Shown piece by piece: positions 9,865-17,684 of a stretch of DNA of 61,693 nt (positions within the stretch are counted from its first letter, which is position 1; each line of letters begins with the position of its first letter). Where the stretch lies: positions 1 through 61,693 of the forward strand of contig JAFTDE010000050.1 of NCBI GenBank assembly GCA_017454335.1, written 5' to 3'. This DNA is from Bacteroidales bacterium (lineage in GTDB: Bacteria > Bacteroidota > Bacteroidia > Bacteroidales > UBA932). The position numbers and the translations under genes were made by a program. Under the pieces are notes generated by a model, which did no database searches, had not been told where the DNA came from, and was given only the letters and a program-made list of their open reading frames with translations.

Positions 9865-11217
9865 TCAGGCCTCTTCCGGTCCTTCCGGGAGAGGCTTTTT
9901 CGGATTCTTCGGGACCCCCAGCTTGATCAGCTGGCGCGCGGAGGTCAGGATGGACTGGCCGCTCTCGTCGATCTTGGCGGAGACGATGTCGTACTGTTTC
10001 AGGGCATCGTGCAGCTTGTCCCCCATCGTGGCGTGCGCCTTGGAGAAATCGTACACGCGGTCGATCATGTTCTGGGCGGCCTTGATGATCTTTTCCTGGT
10101 TGCGGACCTGGTCATAATTGGTCCAGGCGATGCGGATCATGCGCAGGAAGGGCATCAGGGTCTCCTCCGTCGCCAGCAGCACGCCCTGCCCGTAGGCTTC
10201 GTTGAAGAGGTTGGGCGCAAGGGACTTGGCCAGCTGGAGCGATCCGTAGTTGGGGATGAACATCACGACGTAGTCCAGGCTCTTGTAGCCTTCGCGGATG
10301 TAATTGGGATAGCGCTTGCCCGACAGGTCCTTGATCTGCGCGCGGATGGCCTGCAGGTTGCGCTGGGCGGCGTCTTCCTTCTGGGCGGGATCCTCGGCGG
10401 CGAACCAGTCGGAATAGGCGTCCAGCGACACTTTGGCGTCGATGATGACCTCCGTCCGGTCGGGATAGTGGAGGATGTAGTCGGGGCGCATGCGCTTGTT
10501 GCTGTCCTCGTTGTGGATGGTCAGGCCCAGCTGGTCCCGCAGGGTCTCCTCCCGGTCGAAGTCCCGCCCTTCCACCATGCCCTCGTTCACCAGCATGTTG
10601 TACAGGATGACCTCGCCCCAGTTGCCGGCGGTCTTGTTCTGGCCCTTCAGCGCCGATGCCAGGTTGTCGGCCTTGGCGCCGATCGAGGAAGTCTGGGCCT
10701 GGAGGTTCTTGACCGCCTGCTCCATCGCTTCCTTCAGCTGGGCCGCGCCTTCGGTCTGGGTCTTCTTCTGGGCGTCGAAGGCGTCCTGCATGGATTTCAG
10801 GTCCTTACCCAGGCTGCCCGTGATGACCTTGAAGGTCTCGTCCGCCTTCTTGGAAATGGCTTCCTCGCGCTGCTTGAGCAGCTTCTCGGTCTCCGCCGTC
10901 ATCTGGCTGCGGATGGCCTCGATCTGCTGGCGGAGCGCCGTTTCGTTCGCCTCTTTCAGCATCTTCAGCGTGTTCGCATGGGCCTCGGCGTCGTTCTTGC
11001 GCAGTTCCTGGGCCGTATGCGCTTCCGCCTGGGCGCGGATGACCGCCTCGTCGCGGCTGCGGATATCCTCGTCCTTCAGGCGGATCTGCTCGTCCTTCTC
11101 GGACAGGCGGAGCAGGAAAGATTTCCGGGAACGTCCCGCCGTCACGATCCATACGATGACCAGTACGGCGATGAGAGCGAGCGCCACGCACAATATGATG
11201 AGATTCGTCTTTTCCAT
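9865..11217 (-). CDS. rmuC: DNA recombination protein RmuC
   Basis: The product is 450 aa. An N-terminal membrane helix (residues 3-27) is followed by a long coiled coil rich in Glu, Lys and Gln (about 30-190), then the RmuC nuclease-like domain with GNWGEVILYNMLV and DAKVSLDAYSDW. RmuC limits inversions at short inverted repeats. A much longer upstream extension is open in this frame but would run through the divergent kinase gene. The ATG at 11217 gives the membrane anchor and is preferred. Confidence 0.93.
   Translation of the reverse strand: MEKTNLIILCVALALIAVLVIVWIVTAGRSRKSFLLRLSEKDEQIRLKDEDIRSRDEAVIRAQAEAHTAQELRKNDAEAHANTLKMLKEANETALRQQIEAIRSQMTAETEKLLKQREEAISKKADETFKVITGSLGKDLKSMQDAFDAQKKTQTEGAAQLKEAMEQAVKNLQAQTSSIGAKADNLASALKGQNKTAGNWGEVILYNMLVNEGMVEGRDFDREETLRDQLGLTIHNEDSNKRMRPDYILHYPDRTEVIIDAKVSLDAYSDWFAAEDPAQKEDAAQRNLQAIRAQIKDLSGKRYPNYIREGYKSLDYVVMFIPNYGSLQLAKSLAPNLFNEAYGQGVLLATEETLMPFLRMIRIAWTNYDQVRNQEKIIKAAQNMIDRVYDFSKAHATMGDKLHDALKQYDIVSAKIDESGQSILTSARQLIKLGVPKNPKKPLPEGPEEA
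9869..9900 (+). terminator. Intrinsic terminator of the S9 peptidase gene
   Basis: An 11-bp stem with one G-T wobble (9869-9879 with 9885-9895), 5-base loop and TTTTT tail. It is embedded in the last codons of rmuC on the opposite strand. Confidence 0.75.
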
Positions 11218-11223
11218 ACCCAA

Positions 11224-11231
11224 CAAAATTA
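11224..11231 (-). promoter_or_regulatory. Candidate -7 box for rmuC
   Basis: TAATTTTG on the minus strand matches TAnnTTTG and lies 6 bases before the rmuC start, which would make the mRNA almost leaderless. Confidence 0.4.
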
Positions 11232-11256
11232 GCAAAAAAAATGGAGGAAACTTTTG

Positions 11257-11264
11257 TATCTTTG
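11257..11264 (+). promoter_or_regulatory. Candidate -7 box for the kinase gene
   Basis: TATCTTTG matches the Bacteroidetes TAnnTTTG box, 17 bases before the ATG at 11282. It is divergent from the rmuC box. Confidence 0.6.
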
Positions 11265-11281
11265 TAAAAACGCAGACGCCC

Positions 11282-12220
11282 ATGAGAAGCATTACCGGCA
11301 TCGGGGAAACCGTCCTCGACATCGTATTCAAGGAAGACCGGCCGCAGGCCGCCGTGCCCGGCGGATCCACCTTCAACGCCATGATTTCCCTGGGCCGCAC
11401 GGCCGGGGTCCGCTTTCCCGAAGTTCCCATCCGGATGGTCAGCGAGGTGGGAGACGACCACGTGGCGGACATCATCACCGCCTTCATGGCCCGGAACGGG
11501 GTGGACAGCAGCGCCGTGACCCGGCGCAAGGACAGCAAAAGCCACATCTCCCTGGCTTTCCTCGATGCGGACAACAACGCCCGCTACTCCTTCTACAAGG
11601 ACCACGCGCACGCACAGCTGGATCCGGAGAACCTGTCCGGCATCCGCTTCTGTAAGGACGACCTGGTCCTGTTCGGATCCTATTTCGCGGTCAATCCCTT
11701 GCTGCGCAGCTTCACCGAGGGCCTGCTCCGGACGGCGCACGACAGCGGGGCGATCCTATACTACGACATCAACTTCCGCAGGCCCCACCGGGACCAGCTC
11801 GCCGAGATCCTGCCCCGGATCGAAGAAAACTGCCGCCTGAGCGACTTCGTGCGGGGATCGTCCGAAGACTTCTACATCCTGTACGGCACGGACGACCCGG
11901 AGACGGTTTACCGGAAATACATCTCCCCGCTCTGTCCCGAATTTATCTGCACCTGCGGGCCGGACCCGGTGCACGTGTTCTCCCACGGCCGTCACATGAG
12001 CTTCGACGCCGAAAAGACGCACACGGTCTCCACCATCGGCGCCGGGGACAACTTCAATGCGGGATTCGTCTACGGACTGCTCGCGGAAGACATCCGGAAG
12101 GACGAATGCGCCAAGCTCAGCGAGGCCCAGTGGGCCGCGCTCGTCAGGACCGCCGGCCGCTTCGCCGCCGAAGCCTGCCGCAGCCTCGACAACTACGTCC
12201 CGGAAGGATTCCGCGTGTAG
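11282..12220 (+). CDS. PfkB-family carbohydrate kinase
   Basis: The product is 312 aa, of normal PfkB length. The N-terminal GG motif is AVPGGSTFNAMISLGR, and the C-terminal signature STIGAGDNFNAGF carries the catalytic base Asp256. The family phosphorylates sugars or nucleosides (fructokinase, ribokinase, KDG kinase). The substrate cannot be assigned and no sugar genes are adjacent. The start at 11282 follows a -7 box. Longer in-frame starts run through rmuC and were rejected. Confidence 0.85.
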   Translation: MRSITGIGETVLDIVFKEDRPQAAVPGGSTFNAMISLGRTAGVRFPEVPIRMVSEVGDDHVADIITAFMARNGVDSSAVTRRKDSKSHISLAFLDADNNARYSFYKDHAHAQLDPENLSGIRFCKDDLVLFGSYFAVNPLLRSFTEGLLRTAHDSGAILYYDINFRRPHRDQLAEILPRIEENCRLSDFVRGSSEDFYILYGTDDPETVYRKYISPLCPEFICTCGPDPVHVFSHGRHMSFDAEKTHTVSTIGAGDNFNAGFVYGLLAEDIRKDECAKLSEAQWAALVRTAGRFAAEACRSLDNYVPEGFRV

Positions 12221-12246
12221 GGACGGCGCAAAGCCGGAATAAACGA

Positions 12247-12275
12247 AGAAAGACAGCGCGGCGCGCTGTCTTTCT
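12247..12275. terminator. Strong inverted repeat between the kinase gene and tRNA-Arg
   Basis: A 14-bp perfect stem (12247-12260 with 12262-12275) lies between the plus-strand kinase gene and the minus-strand tRNA. T-rich bases are included on the plus side. It could end transcription from both directions. Confidence 0.75.
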
Positions 12276-12277
12276 CG

Positions 12278-12349
12278 TACCCCCGAGGCGAATCGAACGC
12301 CTATCGTCGGAACCGGAATCCGAAATTCTATCCATTAAACTACAGGGGC
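12278..12349 (-). tRNA. tRNA-Arg (anticodon CCG)
   Basis: A complete cloverleaf folds on the minus strand, 72 nt: acceptor GCCCCTG with CGGGGGT, D-stem GTTT/GAAT, anticodon stem TCGGA/TCCGA with loop TTCCGGT (anticodon CCG, codon CGG), and T-stem AGGCG/CGCCT with loop TTCGATT. CCA is not encoded. The first acceptor pair is a G-U wobble. A TATATTTG box lies 12 bases upstream. Confidence 0.95.
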
Positions 12350-12360
12350 GAAATGGATGG

Positions 12361-12368
12361 CAAATATA
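12361..12368 (-). promoter_or_regulatory. -7 box for tRNA-Arg
   Basis: TATATTTG on the minus strand, a match to TAnnTTTG, ends 12 bases before the first tRNA base. Confidence 0.65.
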
Positions 12369-12416
12369 CTCTTTTTTTGTAAATTTACGGCAATAAACGC
12401 GATAAAAACAACGACC

Positions 12417-13286
12417 ATGAAAAGAGCCTTCGTATTTCCCGGCCAGGGATCCCAGTTCTCCGGAATGGGCAAAGACCTATATGATAACCATGCTGCCGCC
12501 CGCGAGATGATGGAGCGGGCCAACGAGATTCTCGGATTCCGTCTGACGGACATCATGTTCGAAGGGAGCGACGAGGACCTGCGCGCGACCCGCGTGACCC
12601 AGCCCGCCATTTTCCTGCATTCCGTGGCCGCGGCCGCCTGCAGCGAACTCCCCGCCCCCGACATGGTCGGCGGGCATTCCCTGGGCGAGTTCTCCGCCCT
12701 GGTCGCCGCCGGGGCCGTCGCTTTCGAGGACGCCCTGCGCCTGGTGGCGGTGCGTGCCAGCGAGATGCAGAAATGCTGTGAATCCGTCCCCGGGACGATG
12801 GCAGCCGTCATCGGTATGAAGGACGAGCAGATCGAAGCGATCTGCCAGGGCATCCCGGGCATCGTCATCCCCGCCAACTACAACAGCGACGGACAGGTGG
12901 TGATCTCCGGCGAGAAAGAGGCCGTCGAGGCCGCCTGTGCCGAACTGAAGGCCGCCGGAGCCAAACGGGCGCTCCCCCTGCCGGTCAGCGGCGCCTTCCA
13001 CTCCCCCCTGATGGAACCGGCCCGACTCGAACTGGCCAAGGCCATCGAAGCCACACCCGTCCAAGCGCCGCGCTGCCCCATCTACCAGAATGTCACCGCC
13101 CTGCCGGAAACGGATCCGGAGCGCATCCGCAAGAACCTGCTGGCCCAGCTGACTTCGCCGGTCCGCTGGACCCAGTCCGTCAGGAACATGATCGCGGACG
13201 GCGCGGAAGAATTCGTCGAATTCGGCCCCGGAACCGTGCTGCAGGGCCTGATCAAGCGCATCATGAGTTCACTCAATCCCGCATGA
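12417..13286 (+). CDS. fabD: Malonyl-CoA:ACP transacylase FabD
   Basis: The product is 289 aa. It loads malonyl groups onto acyl carrier protein in type II fatty acid synthesis in the cytoplasm. FPGQGSQ is at the N-terminus, the nucleophile Ser88 is in GGHSLGEFSA, and the catalytic His is in SGAFHSPLM. The start at 12417 gives the standard MKRAFVFPGQGSQ; a 20-aa upstream extension reads through the promoter region and was rejected. The next gene starts 1 base after the stop. Confidence 0.96.
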   Translation: MKRAFVFPGQGSQFSGMGKDLYDNHAAAREMMERANEILGFRLTDIMFEGSDEDLRATRVTQPAIFLHSVAAAACSELPAPDMVGGHSLGEFSALVAAGAVAFEDALRLVAVRASEMQKCCESVPGTMAAVIGMKDEQIEAICQGIPGIVIPANYNSDGQVVISGEKEAVEAACAELKAAGAKRALPLPVSGAFHSPLMEPARLELAKAIEATPVQAPRCPIYQNVTALPETDPERIRKNLLAQLTSPVRWTQSVRNMIADGAEEFVEFGPGTVLQGLIKRIMSSLNPA

Positions 13287-13287
13287 T

Positions 13288-14829
13288 ATGAAAAACCATC
13301 TGATCCTCCTGGCGGCGGCAGCCGTGGTACTGGCCGCATGCAACAACCGTCCCGACATCCGCTCCATCTCGGCCGGGGAACACACCCGCGTCACGCTGGA
13401 CAACGGCGTCATCGAAGGCTATCTCGACGGAGACATCTATACCTTCAAGGGTATCCAGTATGCCCAGGCCGAGCGCTTCATGCCGCCGCAGGACCCGGCC
13501 CCCTTCGAGGGCGTGCGGATGTGCAAGCTGTACGGTCCCCAGGCCCCGCAGGGCGAGACCCTGCGCTGGAGCGGAGACACGCAGCGCGACTACAGCTTCG
13601 GCAACCAGTTCGAGTTGGAGCCCATGGACGAGGAGAACTGCCTGGTCCTCAACGTCTGGACGCCGGGGATCAACGACGGCAAGAAACGCAGCGTATACAT
13701 GTGGATACACGGCGGCGGGTATTCCTCCGGTTCCGCCCACGATCTCCCCTGCTATGAAGGCTATGCCATGGCCCGGAAGGGAGACATCGTCGTCGTCAGC
13801 ATCAACCACCGCCTGAATGTCCTGGGATATGGCGATCTGAGCGGCCTGGGCGGCAAATATGCGGCTTCCGTCAACCTGGGCATGCAGGACATCGTCAAAT
13901 CCCTGGAATGGGTGAACCGGAACATCAGCCGCTTCGGAGGCAATCCGGACGACGTGACCATCGCCGGCCAGTCCGGTGGCGGCGGCAAGGTCTCCGCCCT
14001 GCTGGCGATGCCTTCCGCCAAGGGGCTCTTCCACAAGGCCATCGTCCAGAGCGGTTCGTCCTTCGGATTCGGACGGCCCGCCCAGACCCAGCCGCAGGGA
14101 ATAGCCTTCGCGCACGAACTGGGCGTCGAGCCCGGTCCGGACGCCGATTTCAGCGGATTCAGCTATGACGAACTCGTCGCGGCATCCCGCCGCGCCCGGA
14201 TGGGGGCCTCCCCCGTCGCGGACGGGACGATCATCGCCGGCGACCTCTTCACGCCGGAAACCAATGCCCTGAACCAGGATGTCCCGATGCTGATCGGAAC
14301 GAATTTCAACGAATTCACCTTCGATATCGGCGTACAGGCGGATGAGAAGCAGATCATCGAGCAACTGGGCCGCTCCCACGGCGCCAACGCCGAAGCCTTC
14401 TACCGCCAGTTCCGGGAGACCTATCCGGACCAGCCGGCCGAAGCCGCGCTGTACGTCGATCTGGGATTCCGCCGCGGAGCCGTCAACCAGGCCGCCGGCC
14501 GCGCCCGCCAGGGTGCCGCGCCCGCATACCTGTACCTGTTCACCTGGAAACCGGAGACCAATGTCCTGGGCGCCAGCCACGGCATGGAACTGCCGTTCAT
14601 GTCGAACAACGTCTCCCTGATGCGCGAGATGACGGGCGGCACGGCGCGTGCCTACCGCTTCCAGGAGACCGTCAGCGACATCTGGCTGGCCTTCATCAAG
14701 ACCGGCGATCCGAATGTCAAGGGCATCCCGTCCTGGCCCGCCTACACCGAAGAGAACGGAGCCACGATGGTCCTGGACGACAAATGCTTGCTGCGCGGGC
14801 ATCTGGACGACGCCCTGCTGGGTCTTTAA
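13288..14829 (+). CDS. Type-B carboxylesterase, lipoprotein
   Basis: The product is 513 aa with a lipoprotein signal ending VLAAC. It has a carboxylesterase (PF00135) fold: oxyanion-hole segment WIHGGGYSSG, nucleophile Ser229 in AGQSGGGGKV (the family usually has GESAGG), acidic residue probably in GTNFNEFTFD, and His in GASHGMELPF. It hydrolyses esters at the cell envelope; the natural substrate is unknown. Possible targets include acetyl or feruloyl groups on plant polymers, but no sequence evidence decides this. It is coupled to fabD by a 1-base gap. Confidence 0.88.
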   Translation: MKNHLILLAAAAVVLAACNNRPDIRSISAGEHTRVTLDNGVIEGYLDGDIYTFKGIQYAQAERFMPPQDPAPFEGVRMCKLYGPQAPQGETLRWSGDTQRDYSFGNQFELEPMDEENCLVLNVWTPGINDGKKRSVYMWIHGGGYSSGSAHDLPCYEGYAMARKGDIVVVSINHRLNVLGYGDLSGLGGKYAASVNLGMQDIVKSLEWVNRNISRFGGNPDDVTIAGQSGGGGKVSALLAMPSAKGLFHKAIVQSGSSFGFGRPAQTQPQGIAFAHELGVEPGPDADFSGFSYDELVAASRRARMGASPVADGTIIAGDLFTPETNALNQDVPMLIGTNFNEFTFDIGVQADEKQIIEQLGRSHGANAEAFYRQFRETYPDQPAEAALYVDLGFRRGAVNQAAGRARQGAAPAYLYLFTWKPETNVLGASHGMELPFMSNNVSLMREMTGGTARAYRFQETVSDIWLAFIKTGDPNVKGIPSWPAYTEENGATMVLDDKCLLRGHLDDALLGL

Positions 14830-14836
14830 AAAGAAG

Positions 14837-15565
14837 CTAGAACACCCACTTGGCACCGAGGCACGGCAGGACATTGAATGCTCTGCCGGTGCTGGCTTCG
14901 AGTCCGGCGAAATTGTAGCTGAACTCGACTTCGCCGCCGATGTTGAAGTGGTCGAACAGCTGGAACCAGATCTGGGGTTCGGAGAGGAAAACCAGCTTGC
15001 TGCCTTCGCACCAGAAATCAGCGAAACCGGAGAAACGCAGGCCCTTCAGTCCGAAGAGGTCCTGGCAGCCCCAGACCGCCGTGAACTGCAGGGGCACCTG
15101 GGAGGCCAGTTTCACGAAATGCTTGTACAGCAGCTTGAAGTTCAGCGTGTTGTTGAAGTCATCGGAATGCAGGAACCAGTCCACGCCGGCCAGGAAGGCG
15201 CTGTTCACGGCAAAGGCGCCGTAATCCAGCCCCGGCGCGCCGGACAGCCTGCCCCAGGTACCGAAACCACCGTTGTATTCCAGCTGGAAAGAGAGCGGCG
15301 CGAGCGCGCTGTCCGACCAGAAGTTGAAGCAGCGGGCGATTTCGAAATAGGTATTGTTCGGAGAGACGATGCTGTTCCCGTCCCGGTTGTTGTAATCGTA
15401 ATCGACGAAGAAAAAGGTGTTTCCCCAGTTGTCCTGGTGGAAACCCTCCAGCGTGGTGGTGAAATGCTTTCTGCCGAAATCGTAGAAAGTCTGGAAATTC
15501 GTCTGTGCACTTGCCACCCAGCCCATTGCGAACAGGGCGAACAGAACGGTAACGGTCTTTTTCAT
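14837..15565 (-). CDS. DUF5020-family outer-membrane protein
   Basis: The product is 242 aa with a signal peptide ending near VASAQ. It has an aromatic-rich strand pattern (FFFVDYDYNN, FSFQLEYNG-like segments, terminal GAKWVF). DUF5020 proteins resemble Tsx-like nucleoside channels of the outer membrane. The start at 15565 gives the signal peptide directly. Downstream it is convergent with the esterase with a 7-base gap and no visible terminator. A TATCTTTG box lies upstream. Confidence 0.8.
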   Translation of the reverse strand: MKKTVTVLFALFAMGWVASAQTNFQTFYDFGRKHFTTTLEGFHQDNWGNTFFFVDYDYNNRDGNSIVSPNNTYFEIARCFNFWSDSALAPLSFQLEYNGGFGTWGRLSGAPGLDYGAFAVNSAFLAGVDWFLHSDDFNNTLNFKLLYKHFVKLASQVPLQFTAVWGCQDLFGLKGLRFSGFADFWCEGSKLVFLSEPQIWFQLFDHFNIGGEVEFSYNFAGLEASTGRAFNVLPCLGAKWVF

Positions 15566-15605
15566 ATCATCCATAGGTTTTGCTTTGTCGGGCATTCCCG
15601 GCGCG

Positions 15606-15613
15606 CAAAGATA
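15606..15613 (-). promoter_or_regulatory. -7 box for the DUF5020 gene
   Basis: TATCTTTG on the minus strand has a TTTG element about 20 bases upstream, close to the Bacteroidetes -33/-7 consensus, and lies about 40 bases before the start codon. Confidence 0.7.
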
Positions 15614-15624
15614 CGGGGTTTTCC

Positions 15625-15665
15625 GATAACAAACAAACGAGGCCGGCCCGGACGGGTCGACCTCG
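15625..15665 (-). terminator. Terminator of the uronate operon
   Basis: On the minus strand a GC-rich stem (CGAGG...CCTCG, about 12 pairs with one mismatch and one wobble, 15638-15665) is followed by TTTGTTTGTT. It lies just after the last gene of the operon. Confidence 0.7.
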
Positions 15666-15687
15666 CTGCATGGGAGACAGCGTATGA

Positions 15688-16527
15688 TTAAACGCCGCCG
15701 AAGGCGCTGTAACCGCCGTCCACAGGGATGACGACACCCGTCACGAAGGAGGAGATGTCGCTAAGCAGGTACAGCATCGTTCCGATGATGTCCTCGGGCT
15801 CGCCGAACTTGTGGGTCGGGGTGTTGGCGATAATCTTCTCGCCGCGCGGCTTGAGGGCGCCGGTCGCTTCGTCGGTGAGGAGGAAGCGGTTCTGGTTCGT
15901 CAGGAAGAATCCCGGAGCGATCGCGTTGCAACGGATACCGCACTGGGCCACGTGCACCGCATACCACTGCGTGAAGTTGTTGATGGAACCCTTGGCAGCG
16001 GAGTAGGCGGGGATCTTGGTCAGCGGGCGGATGGCGTTCATCGAGGAGATGTTCAGCACATTGCCCTTGCCGGCCTTGATCATGTCGGTCGTGAAGACCA
16101 TCGTCGGGAGGAGGGTGCCCTTGAAGTTCAGGTCATAGACGAACTGGAATCCGTCCATGCTCAGGCCGTAGAAGGTCTTGGCGGGATCATCGTCCGGTTT
16201 CATCTGCTCGACTTCGCAGGTCGCCTTCTTGGAGTTGCCTCCGGCGCAGTTGATCAGGATGTCGATCTTTCCGAGTTTCTCGTGGATCTTGTCACGGGCA
16301 GCCTCGAGCGCCTCTTTCTCCAGCACGCTGCAGGAGATGCCGATGCACTTGATGCCGAATTCCTTGGCCACGGCCTCGGCACGCTCGGGAGCGTCCGCGA
16401 CCAGGTCGATGACAGCCAGGTTGATACCAGCCTCGGCAAGGCCCTTCACCAGGGAGCTGCCGATGACGCCGAAACCGCCGGTGATGACGGCGTTGCGGCC
16501 TTTCAAATCGTCAAATGAGTATTTCAT
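15688..16527 (-). CDS. uxuB: Fructuronate reductase / D-mannonate oxidoreductase, SDR type (UxuB)
   Basis: The product is 279 aa. It is a short-chain dehydrogenase with nucleotide motif TGGFGVIGSS and catalytic Tyr/Lys in IPAYSAAKGS. Distinctive stretches (GNSKKATCE, FGVIG, NAIAPGFFLTNQNR, VIPVDGGYSAFGGV) match the Bacillus YjmF/UxuB type of D-mannonate oxidoreductase rather than KduD. It should reduce D-fructuronate to D-mannonate with NAD(P)H in the cytoplasm. Its start overlaps the uxaE stop by 4 bases. It is the last gene of the operon. Confidence 0.88.
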   Translation of the reverse strand: MKYSFDDLKGRNAVITGGFGVIGSSLVKGLAEAGINLAVIDLVADAPERAEAVAKEFGIKCIGISCSVLEKEALEAARDKIHEKLGKIDILINCAGGNSKKATCEVEQMKPDDDPAKTFYGLSMDGFQFVYDLNFKGTLLPTMVFTTDMIKAGKGNVLNISSMNAIRPLTKIPAYSAAKGSINNFTQWYAVHVAQCGIRCNAIAPGFFLTNQNRFLLTDEATGALKPRGEKIIANTPTHKFGEPEDIIGTMLYLLSDISSFVTGVVIPVDGGYSAFGGV

Positions 16528-17663
16528 TGGAACAAACGTTTAATGTGTCTTTCGCAAAGGTTTTCAGTGATCTGCTCGCCGATGACGTCGGTGTACTTCT
16601 CGAGGGCGGGCAGGAATTCGTCGCTCAGTTCGGCAGCGATCTTGTAGCTGACGTGGATGAGCTGGCGGAAGGAAGGATTGTACAGCGGTTCGGCCTGGTT
16701 GTGGCGCATGACCTTGGCATAGGTCTCGGCATCCCACTTCTCGACCTCCTCGGGGGAAGGCAGGGCCTTGACGTCCACGTCGATGACGGTGGCATAGGGA
16801 ACGGTCAGCTCTTCCATGCGGCCGAGCGAATTGACATAGATCTTCTTCGCCAGGGCCAGTCCCTCGGGAGCGGCCAGGGCCAGACCGATGTTCTCTTCCA
16901 GCCAGGTGGTGCCGGCGGTCTTGATGTGGATGCCCTTGTCATACTTGCGGATCAGCTTGCCCATGATGGGATAGATGCTGAACTTGTCGGATCCGGAGTG
17001 GATGGACAGCTTGAGGTTGTCGGGAAGTCCGTACGCCTTGACGGCCTCGTCGATGACCTGCAGATCCTGCTCGAATTCCTTCTCGAAACGGGCGAGGTCT
17101 CCGCGGTAGTCGACACCCTTGTTGAAGCGGCCCGTGAACTTGGGCGCGATGGTCTGGACGGGAATACCCTCCTTGGCGATCTCCTTCAGGATGTAGCGGA
17201 GTTCCTCGGGGGTCTGGGCCTCGTCGACCTCGTCCATCGAAACCTCGGTGACGAAGTTGTCGGCGCCCTTCTTCTCCGCGATGTGGCGGTAGATCTTGCC
17301 GGCCTCCTTGATGGCGGGCAGGAAGCGCTCCTCCATCGTGCCGGTATGGCCGATGTAGTCCGCGACGTCGATGGTGAAGAAGTCGGAGTGCTCGATGAAG
17401 CGGTCCACGTTCTTGAGGTTGATGTGGTCCGCATCGACAAAGTACTGGCCCTGGTAGTTCAGCGCCTTGACCGCGGCGTCAGCCTCCTGGCGGGTGCTGA
17501 GCGGCTCGGTGCCGATGATGTCATGCTCGCGGTTGGACTTGTTCCAGACGGGCACGAAATGCACGCCGAACAGTTTCTCGGCTTCGATGAGCGCCTTCAG
17601 CTGGTTGACACCCTCGTGGGCGAAACGGTCACCGGTTCCGAATGAATATTTTCCGATTTTCAT
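16524..17663 (-). CDS. uxaE: Tagaturonate epimerase UxaE
   Basis: The product is 379 aa. The sequence (MKIGKYSFGTGDRFAHEG..., HSGSDKFSIYP, GIHIKTAGTTWLEE) fits the UxaE family, first described in Thermotoga, which interconverts D-tagaturonate and D-fructuronate. This connects galacturonate to the glucuronate branch, in keeping with the surrounding pectin locus. Its product is the substrate of the overlapping downstream gene. No uronate isomerase (UxaC), which supplies tagaturonate, lies in the window. Confidence 0.87.
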   Translation of the reverse strand: MKIGKYSFGTGDRFAHEGVNQLKALIEAEKLFGVHFVPVWNKSNREHDIIGTEPLSTRQEADAAVKALNYQGQYFVDADHINLKNVDRFIEHSDFFTIDVADYIGHTGTMEERFLPAIKEAGKIYRHIAEKKGADNFVTEVSMDEVDEAQTPEELRYILKEIAKEGIPVQTIAPKFTGRFNKGVDYRGDLARFEKEFEQDLQVIDEAVKAYGLPDNLKLSIHSGSDKFSIYPIMGKLIRKYDKGIHIKTAGTTWLEENIGLALAAPEGLALAKKIYVNSLGRMEELTVPYATVIDVDVKALPSPEEVEKWDAETYAKVMRHNQAEPLYNPSFRQLIHVSYKIAAELSDEFLPALEKYTDVIGEQITENLCERHIKRLFQ

Positions 17664-17684
17664 GGTGTGTTATGGATTAGATGG

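Noticed and set aside
9865-11577. Longer N-terminus for RmuC starting at 11577
   Set aside because: The extra 120 residues lie antisense to the kinase gene and its promoter; the start at 11217 yields the expected N-terminal membrane helix.
10490-12220. Longer version of the PfkB kinase starting at 10490
   Set aside because: The extension is a Ser/Arg-rich shadow of rmuC. The kinase fold begins at 11282.
15688-16527. The SDR as KduD (2-keto-3-deoxygluconate oxidoreductase)
   Set aside because: The length (279 aa), the insertion after the GNSKK segment and the NAIAPGFFLTNQNR and GGYSAFGGV motifs fit D-mannonate oxidoreductase better, and it overlaps uxaE.
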